Shown here piece by piece: positions 1 to 6,711 of a stretch of 41,798 nt of DNA (positions are counted from its first letter, which is position 1; each line of letters begins with the position of its first letter). The stretch comes from Candidatus Omnitrophota bacterium (GTDB lineage Bacteria; Omnitrophota; Gorgyraeia; Zapsychrales; Zapsychraceae). The notes under the pieces are model-generated. The model worked only from the letters and a program-made list of their open reading frames with translations. It was not told the origin of the DNA and made no database searches. Where the stretch lies: assembly GCA_029568545.1 (NCBI GenBank), contig JAKQAH010000035.1, positions 1 through 41,798 of the forward strand, written 5' to 3'. The position numbers and the translations under genes were made by a program.

Positions 1-12
1 AATCGTCTCCAT
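1..12 (-). CDS. Start of a gene running off the left edge
   Basis: Only the first four codons (Met-Glu-Thr-Ile) are inside the window. The start is supported by a strong ribosome binding site, GGGGAGG, eight bases before the ATG. It follows the PnuC-like gene by 24 bases on the same strand, so it probably belongs to the same accessory operon. No function can be read. Confidence 0.5.
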
Positions 13-36
13 TGTTTTCACCTCCCCGAAACCAAT

Positions 37-354
37 TCATCTGGCCCAGCTGATCCAGCCCCACAAGGCCAAGAAAAAGTACACAACGAACAAAAACGAC
101 TGGGCGTATAAACGCTTCCGGAAATCGATCACTGCCCAGCATGCGTTCGTAAACATCCACACCAGAAACCCGGCCGGGTCTTTATTCACATTCAAGACAA
201 CGCCGAAGATAGACAGGCCCGCGAGCATCCACATCACCAGTTCCTTAAACTCTTTCGGGTCCTTGCCGAACGGCCGGTTGGCTTCAACAAGCTTGCGCCG
301 GTTGTACCAGCTCAAGTTTTTATAGATTTCTTTCCATCCCTTATTGACTCTCAT
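37..354 (-). CDS. Small PnuC-like membrane protein
   Basis: A 105-residue protein starting at MRVNKGWKEIY. I chose the ATG at 354 over the longer ORF because AAAGGAG lies just upstream of it. The N-terminal ~35 residues are basic and soluble. The rest holds about three hydrophobic segments with the pattern GVVLNVNKDPAGFLVWM then NACWAVIDF, ending GWISW. This resembles short proteins related to the PnuC nicotinamide riboside/mononucleotide transporters, which occur in phages and integrative elements. It is much shorter than a full seven-helix PnuC, so transport activity is unproven. It overlaps the upstream 97-residue gene by 14 bases, suggesting coupled translation within the integrated element. 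Confidence 0.6.
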   Translation of the reverse strand: MRVNKGWKEIYKNLSWYNRRKLVEANRPFGKDPKEFKELVMWMLAGLSIFGVVLNVNKDPAGFLVWMFTNACWAVIDFRKRLYAQSFLFVVYFFLALWGWISWAR

Positions 355-634
355 CCGGTCTCCTTTCCTTGCTCTTCGGAACACGCTCAACAATGAAAAA
401 TTCCTCCCCGATCTTTTCGGTAGCGCATTCGGTAAAGACGCTGGCCAGAAGCGCGCCGACATCATCGGTCACATGAATGATCACGCGATGGCCGGACAAA
501 AGAAACGACCCGTCCATCTTGACCCGGGCCTTGCCGAACACTCCGCGCGCCGCGCGCATCGCCGATTCCATCTGATCCTGAATCAGTTGTTTATCGATCC
601 TTTCATCGAACTCGAACTTATAAACGAACTCCAT
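341..634 (-). CDS. Hypothetical 97-residue protein
   Basis: I do not recognise this protein. It starts MEFVYKFEFDERIDK and has a good ribosome binding site (GAGGAGG) before its ATG. It is a small soluble alpha/beta protein with an acidic first third, a central stretch of alternating hydrophobics (SGHRVIIHVTDDVGALL) and a basic tail (VPKSKERRPDES). There is no signal peptide or membrane segment. It sits between the sigma-like gene (18-base gap) and the PnuC-like gene (14-base overlap), so it is likely part of the same accessory operon. The ATG and spacing make it a convincing gene; the function is unknown. Confidence 0.7.
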   Translation of the reverse strand: MEFVYKFEFDERIDKQLIQDQMESAMRAARGVFGKARVKMDGSFLLSGHRVIIHVTDDVGALLASVFTECATEKIGEEFFIVERVPKSKERRPDESQ

Positions 635-652
635 GCAAATCCTCCTCTCTGA

Positions 653-1225
653 TTACCTCAGATATTCCTCAAGCCCCTCTTTACGAAATGCCTCGCGGAT
701 ACGCTTAACTTCATCCTGAAGTGTTGCTCGCGGCATTTTCATGATCTCGCCAACCTTCACTTGGCTCATGCCCTCCGACAAATACCGGCATATTTGTTTC
801 TGTCTAAATGAAAGCCCTGCTGTCGCTTTTGCAATTGCATCTGGAAGATCAGCGACGGTAACCTTCTCCACGATTTTTTCTTCAACCATCAATGCCTTCT
901 CCTTTAATCCGATTAATTCTTCATCGTCATTCATGGCATCAAGCGATTCGCTCATATAAAATGTTTTCCGTTTGTACGCGCCTTTGATCCGGGCGATATC
1001 TGCCAACCTGTTCTGAATAACCCGATTCAAGAAAGTTCTTTCCTCCGCGCCTTCTCCATCGCGATACTTGCTCTTCATAAAAAACCAATGAACCAGACAT
1101 TCCTGCAAAAGATCTTCGAATCCCTCATTCCTTAAGCAATGATTTGCGCGCTGAGCGTCCCTGATAAGACAGCGAACCTCGCGCAATTCCCAGTCTTCAA
1201 ATAAGCCGCGATAATTCTGACTAAT
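653..1225 (-). CDS. Sigma-70-like regulator, probable AUU start
   Basis: About 190 residues. The N-terminal half (GFEDLLQECLVHWFFMKSKYRDGEGAEERTFLNRVIQNRLADIAR) resembles sigma region 2. The C-terminal half (GLSFRQKQICRYLSEGMSQVKVGEIMKMPRATLQDEVKRIREAF) is a region-4 helix-turn-helix. Such short sigma-like proteins are common in phages and integrative elements. The ORF track begins at a TTG (1186) with no ribosome binding site. Thirteen codons upstream an in-frame ATT lies seven bases after a perfect AAAGGAG, and the intervening codons are open (SQNYRGLFEDWE). I therefore prefer an AUU start at 1225. A degraded or shifted 5' end is the alternative. It probably heads the operon running to the left edge. 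Confidence 0.65.
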   Translation of the reverse strand: MSQNYRGLFEDWELREVRCLIRDAQRANHCLRNEGFEDLLQECLVHWFFMKSKYRDGEGAEERTFLNRVIQNRLADIARIKGAYKRKTFYMSESLDAMNDDEELIGLKEKALMVEEKIVEKVTVADLPDAIAKATAGLSFRQKQICRYLSEGMSQVKVGEIMKMPRATLQDEVKRIREAFRKEGLEEYLR

Positions 1226-1285
1226 AGGGACACTCCTTTGTTAGGCAGTGTCCGGAAATTAGCCTCGTTAATCCCGTTGACCACT

Positions 1286-1501
1286 TTATGGTCTCTTCGA
1301 TCGTGTAATTGGTTTGCATCCCGATAGTTCATCAGGCGTCGGCTCTCTTTTTAATATTCCGGTTAGAACGGCTTTGACGGCTTCAAGGATCTTCTTGTTC
1401 TGCATTGTCCGGGCAACACCTTCCAATGGCTTGTCCGGATAAATGACATTGAATCCCCGTTTAAACCGTTTTTCGAAATTTGAAACTTGCCTGTCGCCCA
1501 T
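1286..1501 (-). CDS. Hypothetical 71-residue element protein
   Basis: A small basic protein starting MGDRQVSNFEKRFKRGF, with GAGGGGAG before the ATG. The segment ILEAVKAVLTGILKREPTPDELSG forms a plausible helix followed by a PTPDEL turn, a pattern seen in small accessory proteins of mobile elements. No catalytic motif is visible. It lies 60 bases upstream of the sigma-like gene on the same strand and is divergent from the recombinase, with an operator-like inverted repeat between them. Competing ORFs on this strand are shadows without ribosome binding sites. Confidence 0.5.
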   Translation of the reverse strand: MGDRQVSNFEKRFKRGFNVIYPDKPLEGVARTMQNKKILEAVKAVLTGILKREPTPDELSGCKPITRSKRP

Positions 1502-1520
1502 ATCTCCCCTCTACTTGCTA

Positions 1521-1603
1521 CATACGAAGAAATCCGGAAACCTGCCGGAAAAAAGTTGAAAAACATAAAAAATTTCCGTCACCCTGCCGGAAATCTTCGT
1601 ATA
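1521..1603. repeat. Operator-like inverted and direct repeats
   Basis: CATACGAAGAAATCCGG at 1521-1537 is mirrored by CCGGAAATCTTCGTATA at 1587-1603, a 17-bp inverted repeat with three mismatches. Inside it, CCTGCCGGAA occurs twice in direct orientation (1541 and 1584). The block lies between the divergent 71-residue gene and the recombinase. It could be a regulator or recombination-directionality site; the sequence alone does not decide. Confidence 0.6.
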
Positions 1604-1722
1604 TAGCTAATAGGAGCAAGCGTCTGCGATCTCCGCGCAGAAAGGCTCTAAGATGTTGTTATAGCTTGACTTGTGACAGCTTCCATTATAGGGTTGGGTC
1701 GCAATGCAAAAAACGAGTTTGA

Positions 1723-3444
1723 ATGACCGGCATGACAAAAATAATTAGATCAAAAGAAAAGAAACGATTCGTGATCTACACCCGGTGCTCGACCGACGAT
1801 CAGGCGCAGGGCGATTTCACGACACTGGACGCGCAAGCGCATCACTGCAAAAACATGCTCGATGCGTTCGGCTATGAACTTGGAGAAATAGGAAAGAACG
1901 GAATAGTCAACGATGACGGCTATTCCGGAAAAGATTTGAACCGGCCGGGAATACAGCTGATCCTTGAGAACGTAAGGCAAAAGAAGAAAATTGACGGCAT
2001 AATTTTCTTCCGGCTCGACCGGCTCACGCGCAATACGCGCGACCTCTATGCCCTCATCGATTTATTCCGCGAAAAAGAAGTAGATTTTATTTCGGTAAGA
2101 GAAAACCTCGACAGCTCCACCGCGATCGGCCGCGTGGTTATAGGAATACTCGGCATCCTCTCCGCGTTCGAACGCGAGCTGACCGGCGAACGCGTGAAAG
2201 CCTCCGCGATCGCCCGCGTACGCCAAGGCAAATGGGTCGGCGGTTTCTTGGCGCACGGTTATAAACTGGAAAAAGACGGCGAACGCCTGCCAAACGGCAG
2301 ACAACCTCACAAAGTTGTTCTGGATCCGGAACTCGCGCCCAAACTCAGGATTATCTGGGAAATGGCGGCCAACAACAAATCGCTCATGGAGATCGGCCAA
2401 GAGCTGGAGCGGCAAGGCGTAAAAACCTGCCGCGGCAAAGTCTGGCGCAAACAGACATTGTCATCCGTCATCAAAAACCCTTTTTATAAAGGGTACATCC
2501 TCTACGCCAATGAACTTCACAAAGGAAATCACGAAGCGATGATCGAACCCGCGATCTGGGAGAAGGCCAATAGAATCGTCAAAGCCAAACTACCCGGCCA
2601 TGGATTCAGCAGAAGACCAAAAACATATAATTATTTATTGAGCGGACTGCTCAAGTGCGGGAAATGCGGAAGCCACCTGATATCGGCCTCCAACAAGGGG
2701 CGGGATGGAAAGAAGTTTCATTACTATATCTGCGGCAGGTCGAAACAAAAACTCGGATGCAATGAACTGGGCATCCCGGCCCCGGTCTTTGACCGGGCCC
2801 TGATCGGATACTTCCGGAAAGCCTCCCAGAACCGGGATATCATCATCAAAGGCATCGGCGATGCCATGCGCGAAGCCCAGCTCATGGCCGGGCGCATCGA
2901 CACCATGATCGCAGAAACCGAAGCCAAACTCAACGATTGCCAGCACGAAGCCAAGACCCTGCTGGATCTGGCCATGACCGGCACCGTAACGCAAGGCCCA
3001 GCTTATAAAAACAAGATGTCGGAAATAGATAACCAAATAATAATGCTCGAGGACAAGCTGACCAAACTTCGGTCACAAAAGTCGGCCAACGACATGACGG
3101 CCAACTCGGCCAATTACCTCCACGAAACCCTGCAGTTCGCCTTGGAATACCTCGACAAAGCCCCTGCGGATGCCCAGAAAAGCCTCATATTCGCCCTTAT
3201 AAAAGAGATTACGATCCATAGCGACGTAATTGACCTGCGGATGTACTTGGGCGATCCTGAACAAACCCTGCAGGCCGATATCCACGACTGCGAACACAGC
3301 CAAACCGCCGTAAAAAACAAAAACCCCGTTCCGGAATTACTCCGAAACGGGGCTGATGTTAACGATCAAGCGCTTGTTGCGCATGGTCGTCCAAAATGGC
3401 TCCCCCGCGAGGACTCGAACCTCGGACCCAGTGGTTACACTTGA
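1723..3444 (+). CDS. Large serine recombinase (integrase)
   Basis: A 573-residue site-specific recombinase of the resolvase/invertase superfamily, the large type that integrates phages and mobile islands. Residues ~15-160 are the catalytic domain: the nucleophile is Ser23 in YTRCSTDDQ, with arginines in FFRLDRLTRN. Residues ~190-300 are the Recombinase DNA-binding domain. A zinc ribbon follows (LKCGKCG ... YICGRSKQKLGC, ~315-355), then a coiled-coil region (~375-465). The last ~40 residues (from about KNKNPVPELL) are not family sequence: they are translated from the tRNA-Asn terminator and, as PREDSNLGPSGYT, from antisense of the tRNA 3' exon. The stop codon lies just inside the group I intron. 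The start at 1723 is the first ATG; no strong ribosome binding site is visible. It is one of two plus-strand genes here and presumably integrates the element at tRNA-Asn. Confidence 0.93.
   Translation: MTGMTKIIRSKEKKRFVIYTRCSTDDQAQGDFTTLDAQAHHCKNMLDAFGYELGEIGKNGIVNDDGYSGKDLNRPGIQLILENVRQKKKIDGIIFFRLDRLTRNTRDLYALIDLFREKEVDFISVRENLDSSTAIGRVVIGILGILSAFERELTGERVKASAIARVRQGKWVGGFLAHGYKLEKDGERLPNGRQPHKVVLDPELAPKLRIIWEMAANNKSLMEIGQELERQGVKTCRGKVWRKQTLSSVIKNPFYKGYILYANELHKGNHEAMIEPAIWEKANRIVKAKLPGHGFSRRPKTYNYLLSGLLKCGKCGSHLISASNKGRDGKKFHYYICGRSKQKLGCNELGIPAPVFDRALIGYFRKASQNRDIIIKGIGDAMREAQLMAGRIDTMIAETEAKLNDCQHEAKTLLDLAMTGTVTQGPAYKNKMSEIDNQIIMLEDKLTKLRSQKSANDMTANSANYLHETLQFALEYLDKAPADAQKSLIFALIKEITIHSDVIDLRMYLGDPEQTLQADIHDCEHSQTAVKNKNPVPELLRNGADVNDQALVAHGRPKWLPREDSNLGPSGYT
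3312..3352 (-). terminator. tRNA-Asn terminator inside the recombinase ORF
   Basis: On the minus strand CCCCGTTTCGG ... CCGGAACGGGG is followed by TTTTTGTTTTTT. It lies 45 bases past the CCA end of tRNA-Asn. The same DNA is translated on the plus strand as part of the recombinase C-terminus. Confidence 0.85.
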
Positions 3445-3972
3445 CCCGCTATTCCTAACGGAAGTGGACTTTCTCTTCACCGTCGGCTTAACGTTACGGT
3501 GGCAGGTGTAAAGTCTCTGCACGTTCCCTGAACACTTAGGATCAGGGCTTCGCTCAGGATTACCCGCCGGTTTCCCGGTTTGGGCTTCCCTGAATTAGCC
3601 TGCTGTTTCAACCGGCGTTTCCGCCGGAAGCTGCGTCTGAGCATGAATTTCACGATGACAATTGGCACAAACAAGAAGACATTTATCGATCTCTTCTCGT
3701 ACCTTAGTCCAACTTCGAGTATAACCTTTACTCGAAACACTGAAATCCTTTTGATCAGGATCTCGGTGATGGAACTCTAAGGCTTCGATACAGCGGTCAT
3801 AACCACAAATCTGGCATCGACCACCCTTATATTCAACTGCTTTCTGTCTCATTTTCTTACGTCTTTTATGGACAGCAGCAATTAAATATTGCCGGCGATC
3901 TTTGTATGTCCGCGTATCTTTTCTTGCCATTGCCCTCATCCATTTGCTCGTTCCGCCTTCGGCGGAACTCTC
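3438..3972 (-). ncRNA. Group I self-splicing intron in the tRNA-Asn anticodon loop
   Basis: A 535-nt intron with the group I core visible. P1: exon UGU pairs with GCA at 3947-3945 (terminal G-U at the splice site) around an 8-bp GUUCCGCC/GGCGGAAC extension. P3: GCAGG (3603-3599) with CCUGC (3506-3502). P4: UUCAGG (3594-3589) with CCUGAG (3558-3553). P5 carries an ACCGG-GAAA-CCGG hairpin. P6: CCCUGA/UCAGGG. P7: GUGCAGAGACU (3522-3512) with AAAGUCCAC (3472-3464). P8: CACCGU/ACGGUG. P9: UUCC-GUUA-GGAA. The intron ends in G. The HNH reading frame fills the region between P1 and P3, and its stop codon falls at P4. Bacterial tRNA anticodon-loop group I introns are known for Leu, Ile and Arg. Confidence 0.93.
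3595..3939 (-). CDS. HNH homing endonuclease encoded in the intron
   Basis: A 114-residue HNH nuclease. The zinc/catalytic core is CQICGYD ... ALEFHHRDPDQKDF ... CLLVCANCHREIH, with two CxxC pairs (CQIC and CANC), the HH catalytic pair and the final histidine. A basic N-terminal helix (MARKDTRTYKDRRQYLIAAVHKRRKKMRQK) would bind DNA. It lies wholly inside the group I intron and presumably drives intron homing into intronless tRNA-Asn genes. The last ~12 codons also form the CCGGCG-GAAA-CGCCGG hairpin and the 5' strand of P3, so the C-terminus is shared with ribozyme structure. Translation could start at 3939 or at the second ATG (3930); no strong ribosome binding site is visible. Confidence 0.88.
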   Translation of the reverse strand: MRAMARKDTRTYKDRRQYLIAAVHKRRKKMRQKAVEYKGGRCQICGYDRCIEALEFHHRDPDQKDFSVSSKGYTRSWTKVREEIDKCLLVCANCHREIHAQTQLPAETPVETAG

Positions 3973-4002
3973 ACAGCCACTTGCTCTACCAGCTGAGCTA
4001 CA

Positions 4003-4070
4003 GGGGATTAAAATTTCGGAGAAATTTTAATCCCCAGCACCCCTTCAAATAACTTGCTGGGTGCAGGGGA
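4003..4070 (-). repeat. Acceptor-echo hairpins in the tRNA-Asn leader
   Basis: Two nested structures lie immediately before the tRNA. A perfect 15-bp inverted repeat (GGGGATTAAAATTTC, 4003-4017, with its complement at 4021-4035) uses the first five bases of the tRNA as one arm. A second hairpin follows (4031-4043 with 4059-4070): on the minus strand TCCCC-U-GCACCC pairs with GGGUGC-U-GGGGA, repeating the TCCCC start of the tRNA. The same design occurs before tRNA-Arg and tRNA-Ser. Confidence 0.8.
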
Positions 4071-4135
4071 ATATTCTTTTAAAATTCTCTCCAAAACAAG
4101 GGACACTATAAAGAACAGGGGAAAACGTTATATGG

Positions 4136-4163
4136 ATTATAATTAAAAATCTTCAAAAGTCAA
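4136..4163 (-). promoter_or_regulatory. Sigma70 promoter of tRNA-Asn
   Basis: TTGACT (4163-4158), a 16-base spacer and TATAAT (4141-4136). It lies between the recR stop codon and the tRNA leader, so the leader hairpins are transcribed ahead of the tRNA. Confidence 0.85.
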
Positions 4164-4184
4164 TGAATCAAATCGCCTAAATTC

Positions 4185-4787
4185 CTACTCCTTCACTTCC
4201 CTCCTCGTCATCATCGACATCCCCAGCGTCGACATGTCAGCGTACTCCAAGGACCCTCCCATCGGGATCCCCACGCTGATGCGGCTGATCTTCACCCCCA
4301 AGGGTTTTAATTCCTTGATCAGGTAAAGAGCCGTCATTTCGCCTTCATTGTCAGGATCGGTCGCGATCACGACTTCCTGGACATCCTGCTCGCGCACGCG
4401 GCGGATAAGCTGCGGGATCTTAATGTCATCGGGGCCGCACCCATCGGCGGGAGAAATGACCCCCAGCAAAACATGATAATGCCCCTTGAACGCTCCGGAG
4501 CGCTCGATGGCCAGAACATCCTTTGGATTTTCAACCACACAAACCGTCTTTTCATCCCGGCCCGTGTCGCTGCAGATCATGCAGACTTCGGTATCGCTCA
4601 AATTATTGCATATGCGGCAGAACATCAGGCCGTCCTTAAGCTCAACGATGCTTTTGGCGATCGCATTTGCCTCTTCTCTGGGATGATTGAGAAGCCAAAA
4701 GGCAATGCGTTCGGCGCTGCGCGGGCCGATGCCGGGAAGCTTGGTGAGCTTTTCGATCAAATTTTGGATTAATCTGGGATAAGCCAT
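4185..4787 (-). CDS. recR: Recombination mediator RecR
   Basis: A 200-residue protein of normal length. RecR works with RecF/RecO to load RecA at single-strand gaps. The N-terminal helix-hairpin-helix is at LTKLPGIGPRSAERIAFWLL (~14-33). The zinc finger has four cysteines in CRICNNLSDTEVCMIC (~57-72). The Toprim domain includes VCVVENPKDVLAIERSGAF and the acidic ATDPDNEGEMTA motif. The C-terminal Walker-B-like segment is ISRISVGIPMGGSLEYADMSTLGMSM. It lies downstream of dnaX on the same strand, the usual pairing, but the customary ybaB between them is absent and a 123-base spacer with inverted repeats takes its place. Confidence 0.97.
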   Translation of the reverse strand: MAYPRLIQNLIEKLTKLPGIGPRSAERIAFWLLNHPREEANAIAKSIVELKDGLMFCRICNNLSDTEVCMICSDTGRDEKTVCVVENPKDVLAIERSGAFKGHYHVLLGVISPADGCGPDDIKIPQLIRRVREQDVQEVVIATDPDNEGEMTALYLIKELKPLGVKISRISVGIPMGGSLEYADMSTLGMSMMTRREVKE

Positions 4788-4803
4788 AACTCACTAGAGA
4801 ATC

Positions 4804-4888
4804 GGGGTGAGATTGAGTTGTGCGTTATGAGTCGGGAATGAGGCCGGATCCCAATCTCATCCTCACCCTCGCCCCATAACCCACAACA
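4804..4888. repeat. Imperfect palindrome between dnaX and recR
   Basis: GTTGTGCGTTATGAG (from 4817) is mirrored by CATAACCCACAAC (4875-4887), and GGTGAGATTG is mirrored by CAATCTCATCCTCACC around a GAGGCCGGATCC centre. It could fold into a long irregular hairpin within the dnaX-recR transcript. It contains no ORF. Confidence 0.55.
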
Positions 4889-4910
4889 CGCCCTCCCCCT
4901 AATGATTAAA

Positions 4911-6638
4911 TTACCCTTCGTGCCACCGGTTGACCACTTTCCCGTGGAAAGAATCAATGACCTCCTTGACGTTCTCCGCCTCTTCCTGGGGATTGCCGTC
5001 GGTCACGATCAAATATTTGACGATGATCGGCATTTTCAACTTCTCGGAAAACACCCGCTCAACAAATTCGATATTGCGTTTATCTTCTAACGTATCCTTT
5101 TGAAAATGGCATTCCGGAGGGAAACCGATCGTCAGGGTCTTATCGGTAAAAGTATACGGAACCCCGCTTTGCAAATACGTAGCGATCGACATGCGCTCGC
5201 GGCTGACCCCATGGGTCAGGGCATCCCACGCCTTTCTGATCTTCGGCAGGTCCAAATCCGTTTCTTCCGGCTCATCCACATGCCCAAATTCTTGAGCGGC
5301 CAATACGTCCAAATCTTCGGCATTCTTATCGGCCAGCCCCAAAGGCTCATCCTCTTCCTCATTGGGAAGATCTTTTCCGCTTTCATCCGCCTGGGGGGAA
5401 GATCCTGTAATATCCACTTGGCCCTTCTTGTCACGCAAGACACTTGCCGGGGAGAGGCCTCGCGATTTTTCATCGAAAACCCTCACCGGCTGTTCCCCGC
5501 GAGACGCCGATGGGGATTTCGCCGTTTCCCCTTGATAGGTCAATTTCGCCAAAGCGACTTCCAAGGGCATGCGTACGGATTCAATAATGCGCGCCGTTTC
5601 CTGGGCCTCGATAAAAACATCGATCGCCATCAGGATCTCTTTAAGCGTGAATTTCTTACACTGGCCAAGAAGCGTATCCTTAAGGGCATTCGGATAGTCG
5701 ATCAGCTTGCCGATCGACCTCAGCTGCTCCTCCGTCGATTGCGAGCCTATCTTCATGATCATCAAATGCCGGAAATGCTCCGTGATATCCCGGCATAACT
5801 GCCGGACGTCCTTGCCCTTATCAAGGATCTTGTCCATCACTTGAAGGCACAGCGAGCAATCTTTTTGGCCCAGCGCATCCGCGAGCTCAAACAAGAACTG
5901 CGTTTCGACAAGGCCCAGCATCGAGAAGACGTCTTGCGCGCCAATGCCCTTGTCGCTCAGGGCGCTCAACTGGTCCAGGATGCTAATGGCATCCCGGAGG
6001 CCTCCTTGGGCCGCTTTCGCGATCGCATAAAGCGCCTCCTGATCGATCTTAAGCTTCTCCTCCTTGCTGATCTGTTCCAGCGATCCGACCAGTACCTTCA
6101 TCGGAATACGCCTGAAATCATACCGCTGGCACCGGGAAATGATCGTTGCCGGGATTTTATTCGGCGCCGTTGTCGCAAAGATGAATTTCACGTGTTCCGG
6201 CGGCTCTTCCAGCGTCTTGAGAAGCGCGTTGAACGCTTCGGCCGTCAGCATATGGACTTCATCGACAATATAGATCTTATAGCGCCCGCAGGAAGGCGCG
6301 AATTTCACGTTTTCCCGTAAGGCGCGGATCTCATCGATCCCGCGATTGGACGCCCCGTCGATTTCCAGAACGTCAAAGCTCGTGCCTTTGGCGATCTCCG
6401 TGCAGGCCGGACATTTGCCGCAAGGTTTGAGCGTCGGCCCTTTTTCGCAATTTAAGGATTTGGCGAGAATGCGCGCGCAGGAGGTCTTGCCGATCCCGCG
6501 CGGGCCGCAAAACAGATAGGCTTGCGTCAGACGGTTCGATTGGATGGTTTTCTTCAGAAGATCAGTGATGTGCTCCTGCCCGACGACTTCATCGAACGTT
6601 TGCGGGCGGTATTTCCGGGCTAAGACAAGATAGGCCAT
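4911..6638 (-). CDS. dnaX: DNA polymerase III subunit gamma/tau
   Basis: A 575-residue clamp-loader ATPase that loads the beta clamp at replication forks. Domain I has Walker A GPRGIGKTSCARIL (~45), a zinc module (C-EKGPTLKPCGKCPAC, ~64-80), Walker B IYIVDEVHML (~122) and the SRC sensor motif in TTAPNKIPATIISRCQR. Domains II-III run to ~370. A low-complexity acidic linker (EEEDEPLGLADKNAEDLDVL) leads to a C-terminal domain (~460-575) that may bind the polymerase. No slippery A-run of the kind used by E. coli to make gamma was seen in the linker. A promoter lies 46 bases upstream; the ATG has no clear ribosome binding site. Confidence 0.96.
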   Translation of the reverse strand: MAYLVLARKYRPQTFDEVVGQEHITDLLKKTIQSNRLTQAYLFCGPRGIGKTSCARILAKSLNCEKGPTLKPCGKCPACTEIAKGTSFDVLEIDGASNRGIDEIRALRENVKFAPSCGRYKIYIVDEVHMLTAEAFNALLKTLEEPPEHVKFIFATTAPNKIPATIISRCQRYDFRRIPMKVLVGSLEQISKEEKLKIDQEALYAIAKAAQGGLRDAISILDQLSALSDKGIGAQDVFSMLGLVETQFLFELADALGQKDCSLCLQVMDKILDKGKDVRQLCRDITEHFRHLMIMKIGSQSTEEQLRSIGKLIDYPNALKDTLLGQCKKFTLKEILMAIDVFIEAQETARIIESVRMPLEVALAKLTYQGETAKSPSASRGEQPVRVFDEKSRGLSPASVLRDKKGQVDITGSSPQADESGKDLPNEEEDEPLGLADKNAEDLDVLAAQEFGHVDEPEETDLDLPKIRKAWDALTHGVSRERMSIATYLQSGVPYTFTDKTLTIGFPPECHFQKDTLEDKRNIEFVERVFSEKLKMPIIVKYLIVTDGNPQEEAENVKEVIDSFHGKVVNRWHEG

Positions 6639-6683
6639 GACGCGAATTTAAGAATTAATGGTCGGAGTAAATTTGACGCCGCT

Positions 6684-6711
6684 ATTCTAACATAAACTTA
6701 ATAAAACTCAA
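6684..6711 (-). promoter_or_regulatory. Promoter of dnaX
   Basis: TTGAGT (6711-6706), a 16-base spacer and TAGAAT (6689-6684). The -35 element overlaps the last codons of the DUF503 gene. It would drive dnaX-recR separately from the upstream gene. Confidence 0.65.

Larger units (their letters stand above)
1..3437. mobile_element. Right end of an element integrated at tRNA-Asn
   Basis: The serine recombinase abuts and overlaps the 3' exon of tRNA-Asn, the classical position of an integrase next to its attachment site. Sigma-like, PnuC-like and unknown small genes lie beyond it. The tRNA terminator (3312-3352) is on the element side, so the element appears to have supplied the end of the tRNA and its terminator. 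The left boundary and the second attachment repeat are outside the window, so the size and type of element are unknown. Confidence 0.6.
3397..4007 (-). tRNA. tRNA-Asn(GUU) interrupted by a group I intron
   Basis: The 5' exon is 4007-3973 (35 nt): acceptor TCCCCTG, D arm GCTC...GAGC, anticodon stem AGTGG, then CTGT. The 3' exon is 3437-3397: TAA, CCACT, variable loop, T arm CGAGG-TTCGAGT-CCTCG, acceptor CGGGGGA, discriminator G, encoded CCA. Joining them gives loop CTGTTAA, anticodon GTT. The acceptor pairs fully (one U-G). U1-A72 and discriminator G fit tRNA-Asn rather than tRNA-Thr, which is the reading obtained if the splice site is shifted two bases. The split is after U35, the second anticodon base. 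A tRNA scanner that does not model introns would miss this gene. Confidence 0.92.

Noticed and set aside
1132-1332. 66-residue ORF overlapping the start of the sigma-like gene
   Set aside because: Overlaps the stronger sigma-like frame and the end of the 71-residue gene; no ribosome binding site.
3397-4007. Reading the split tRNA as tRNA-Thr(UGU) with the splice after U33
   Set aside because: It gives a valid loop, but the acceptor (U1-A72) and discriminator G fit tRNA-Asn, and P1 (UGU/GCA with a G-U pair) supports the splice after U35.
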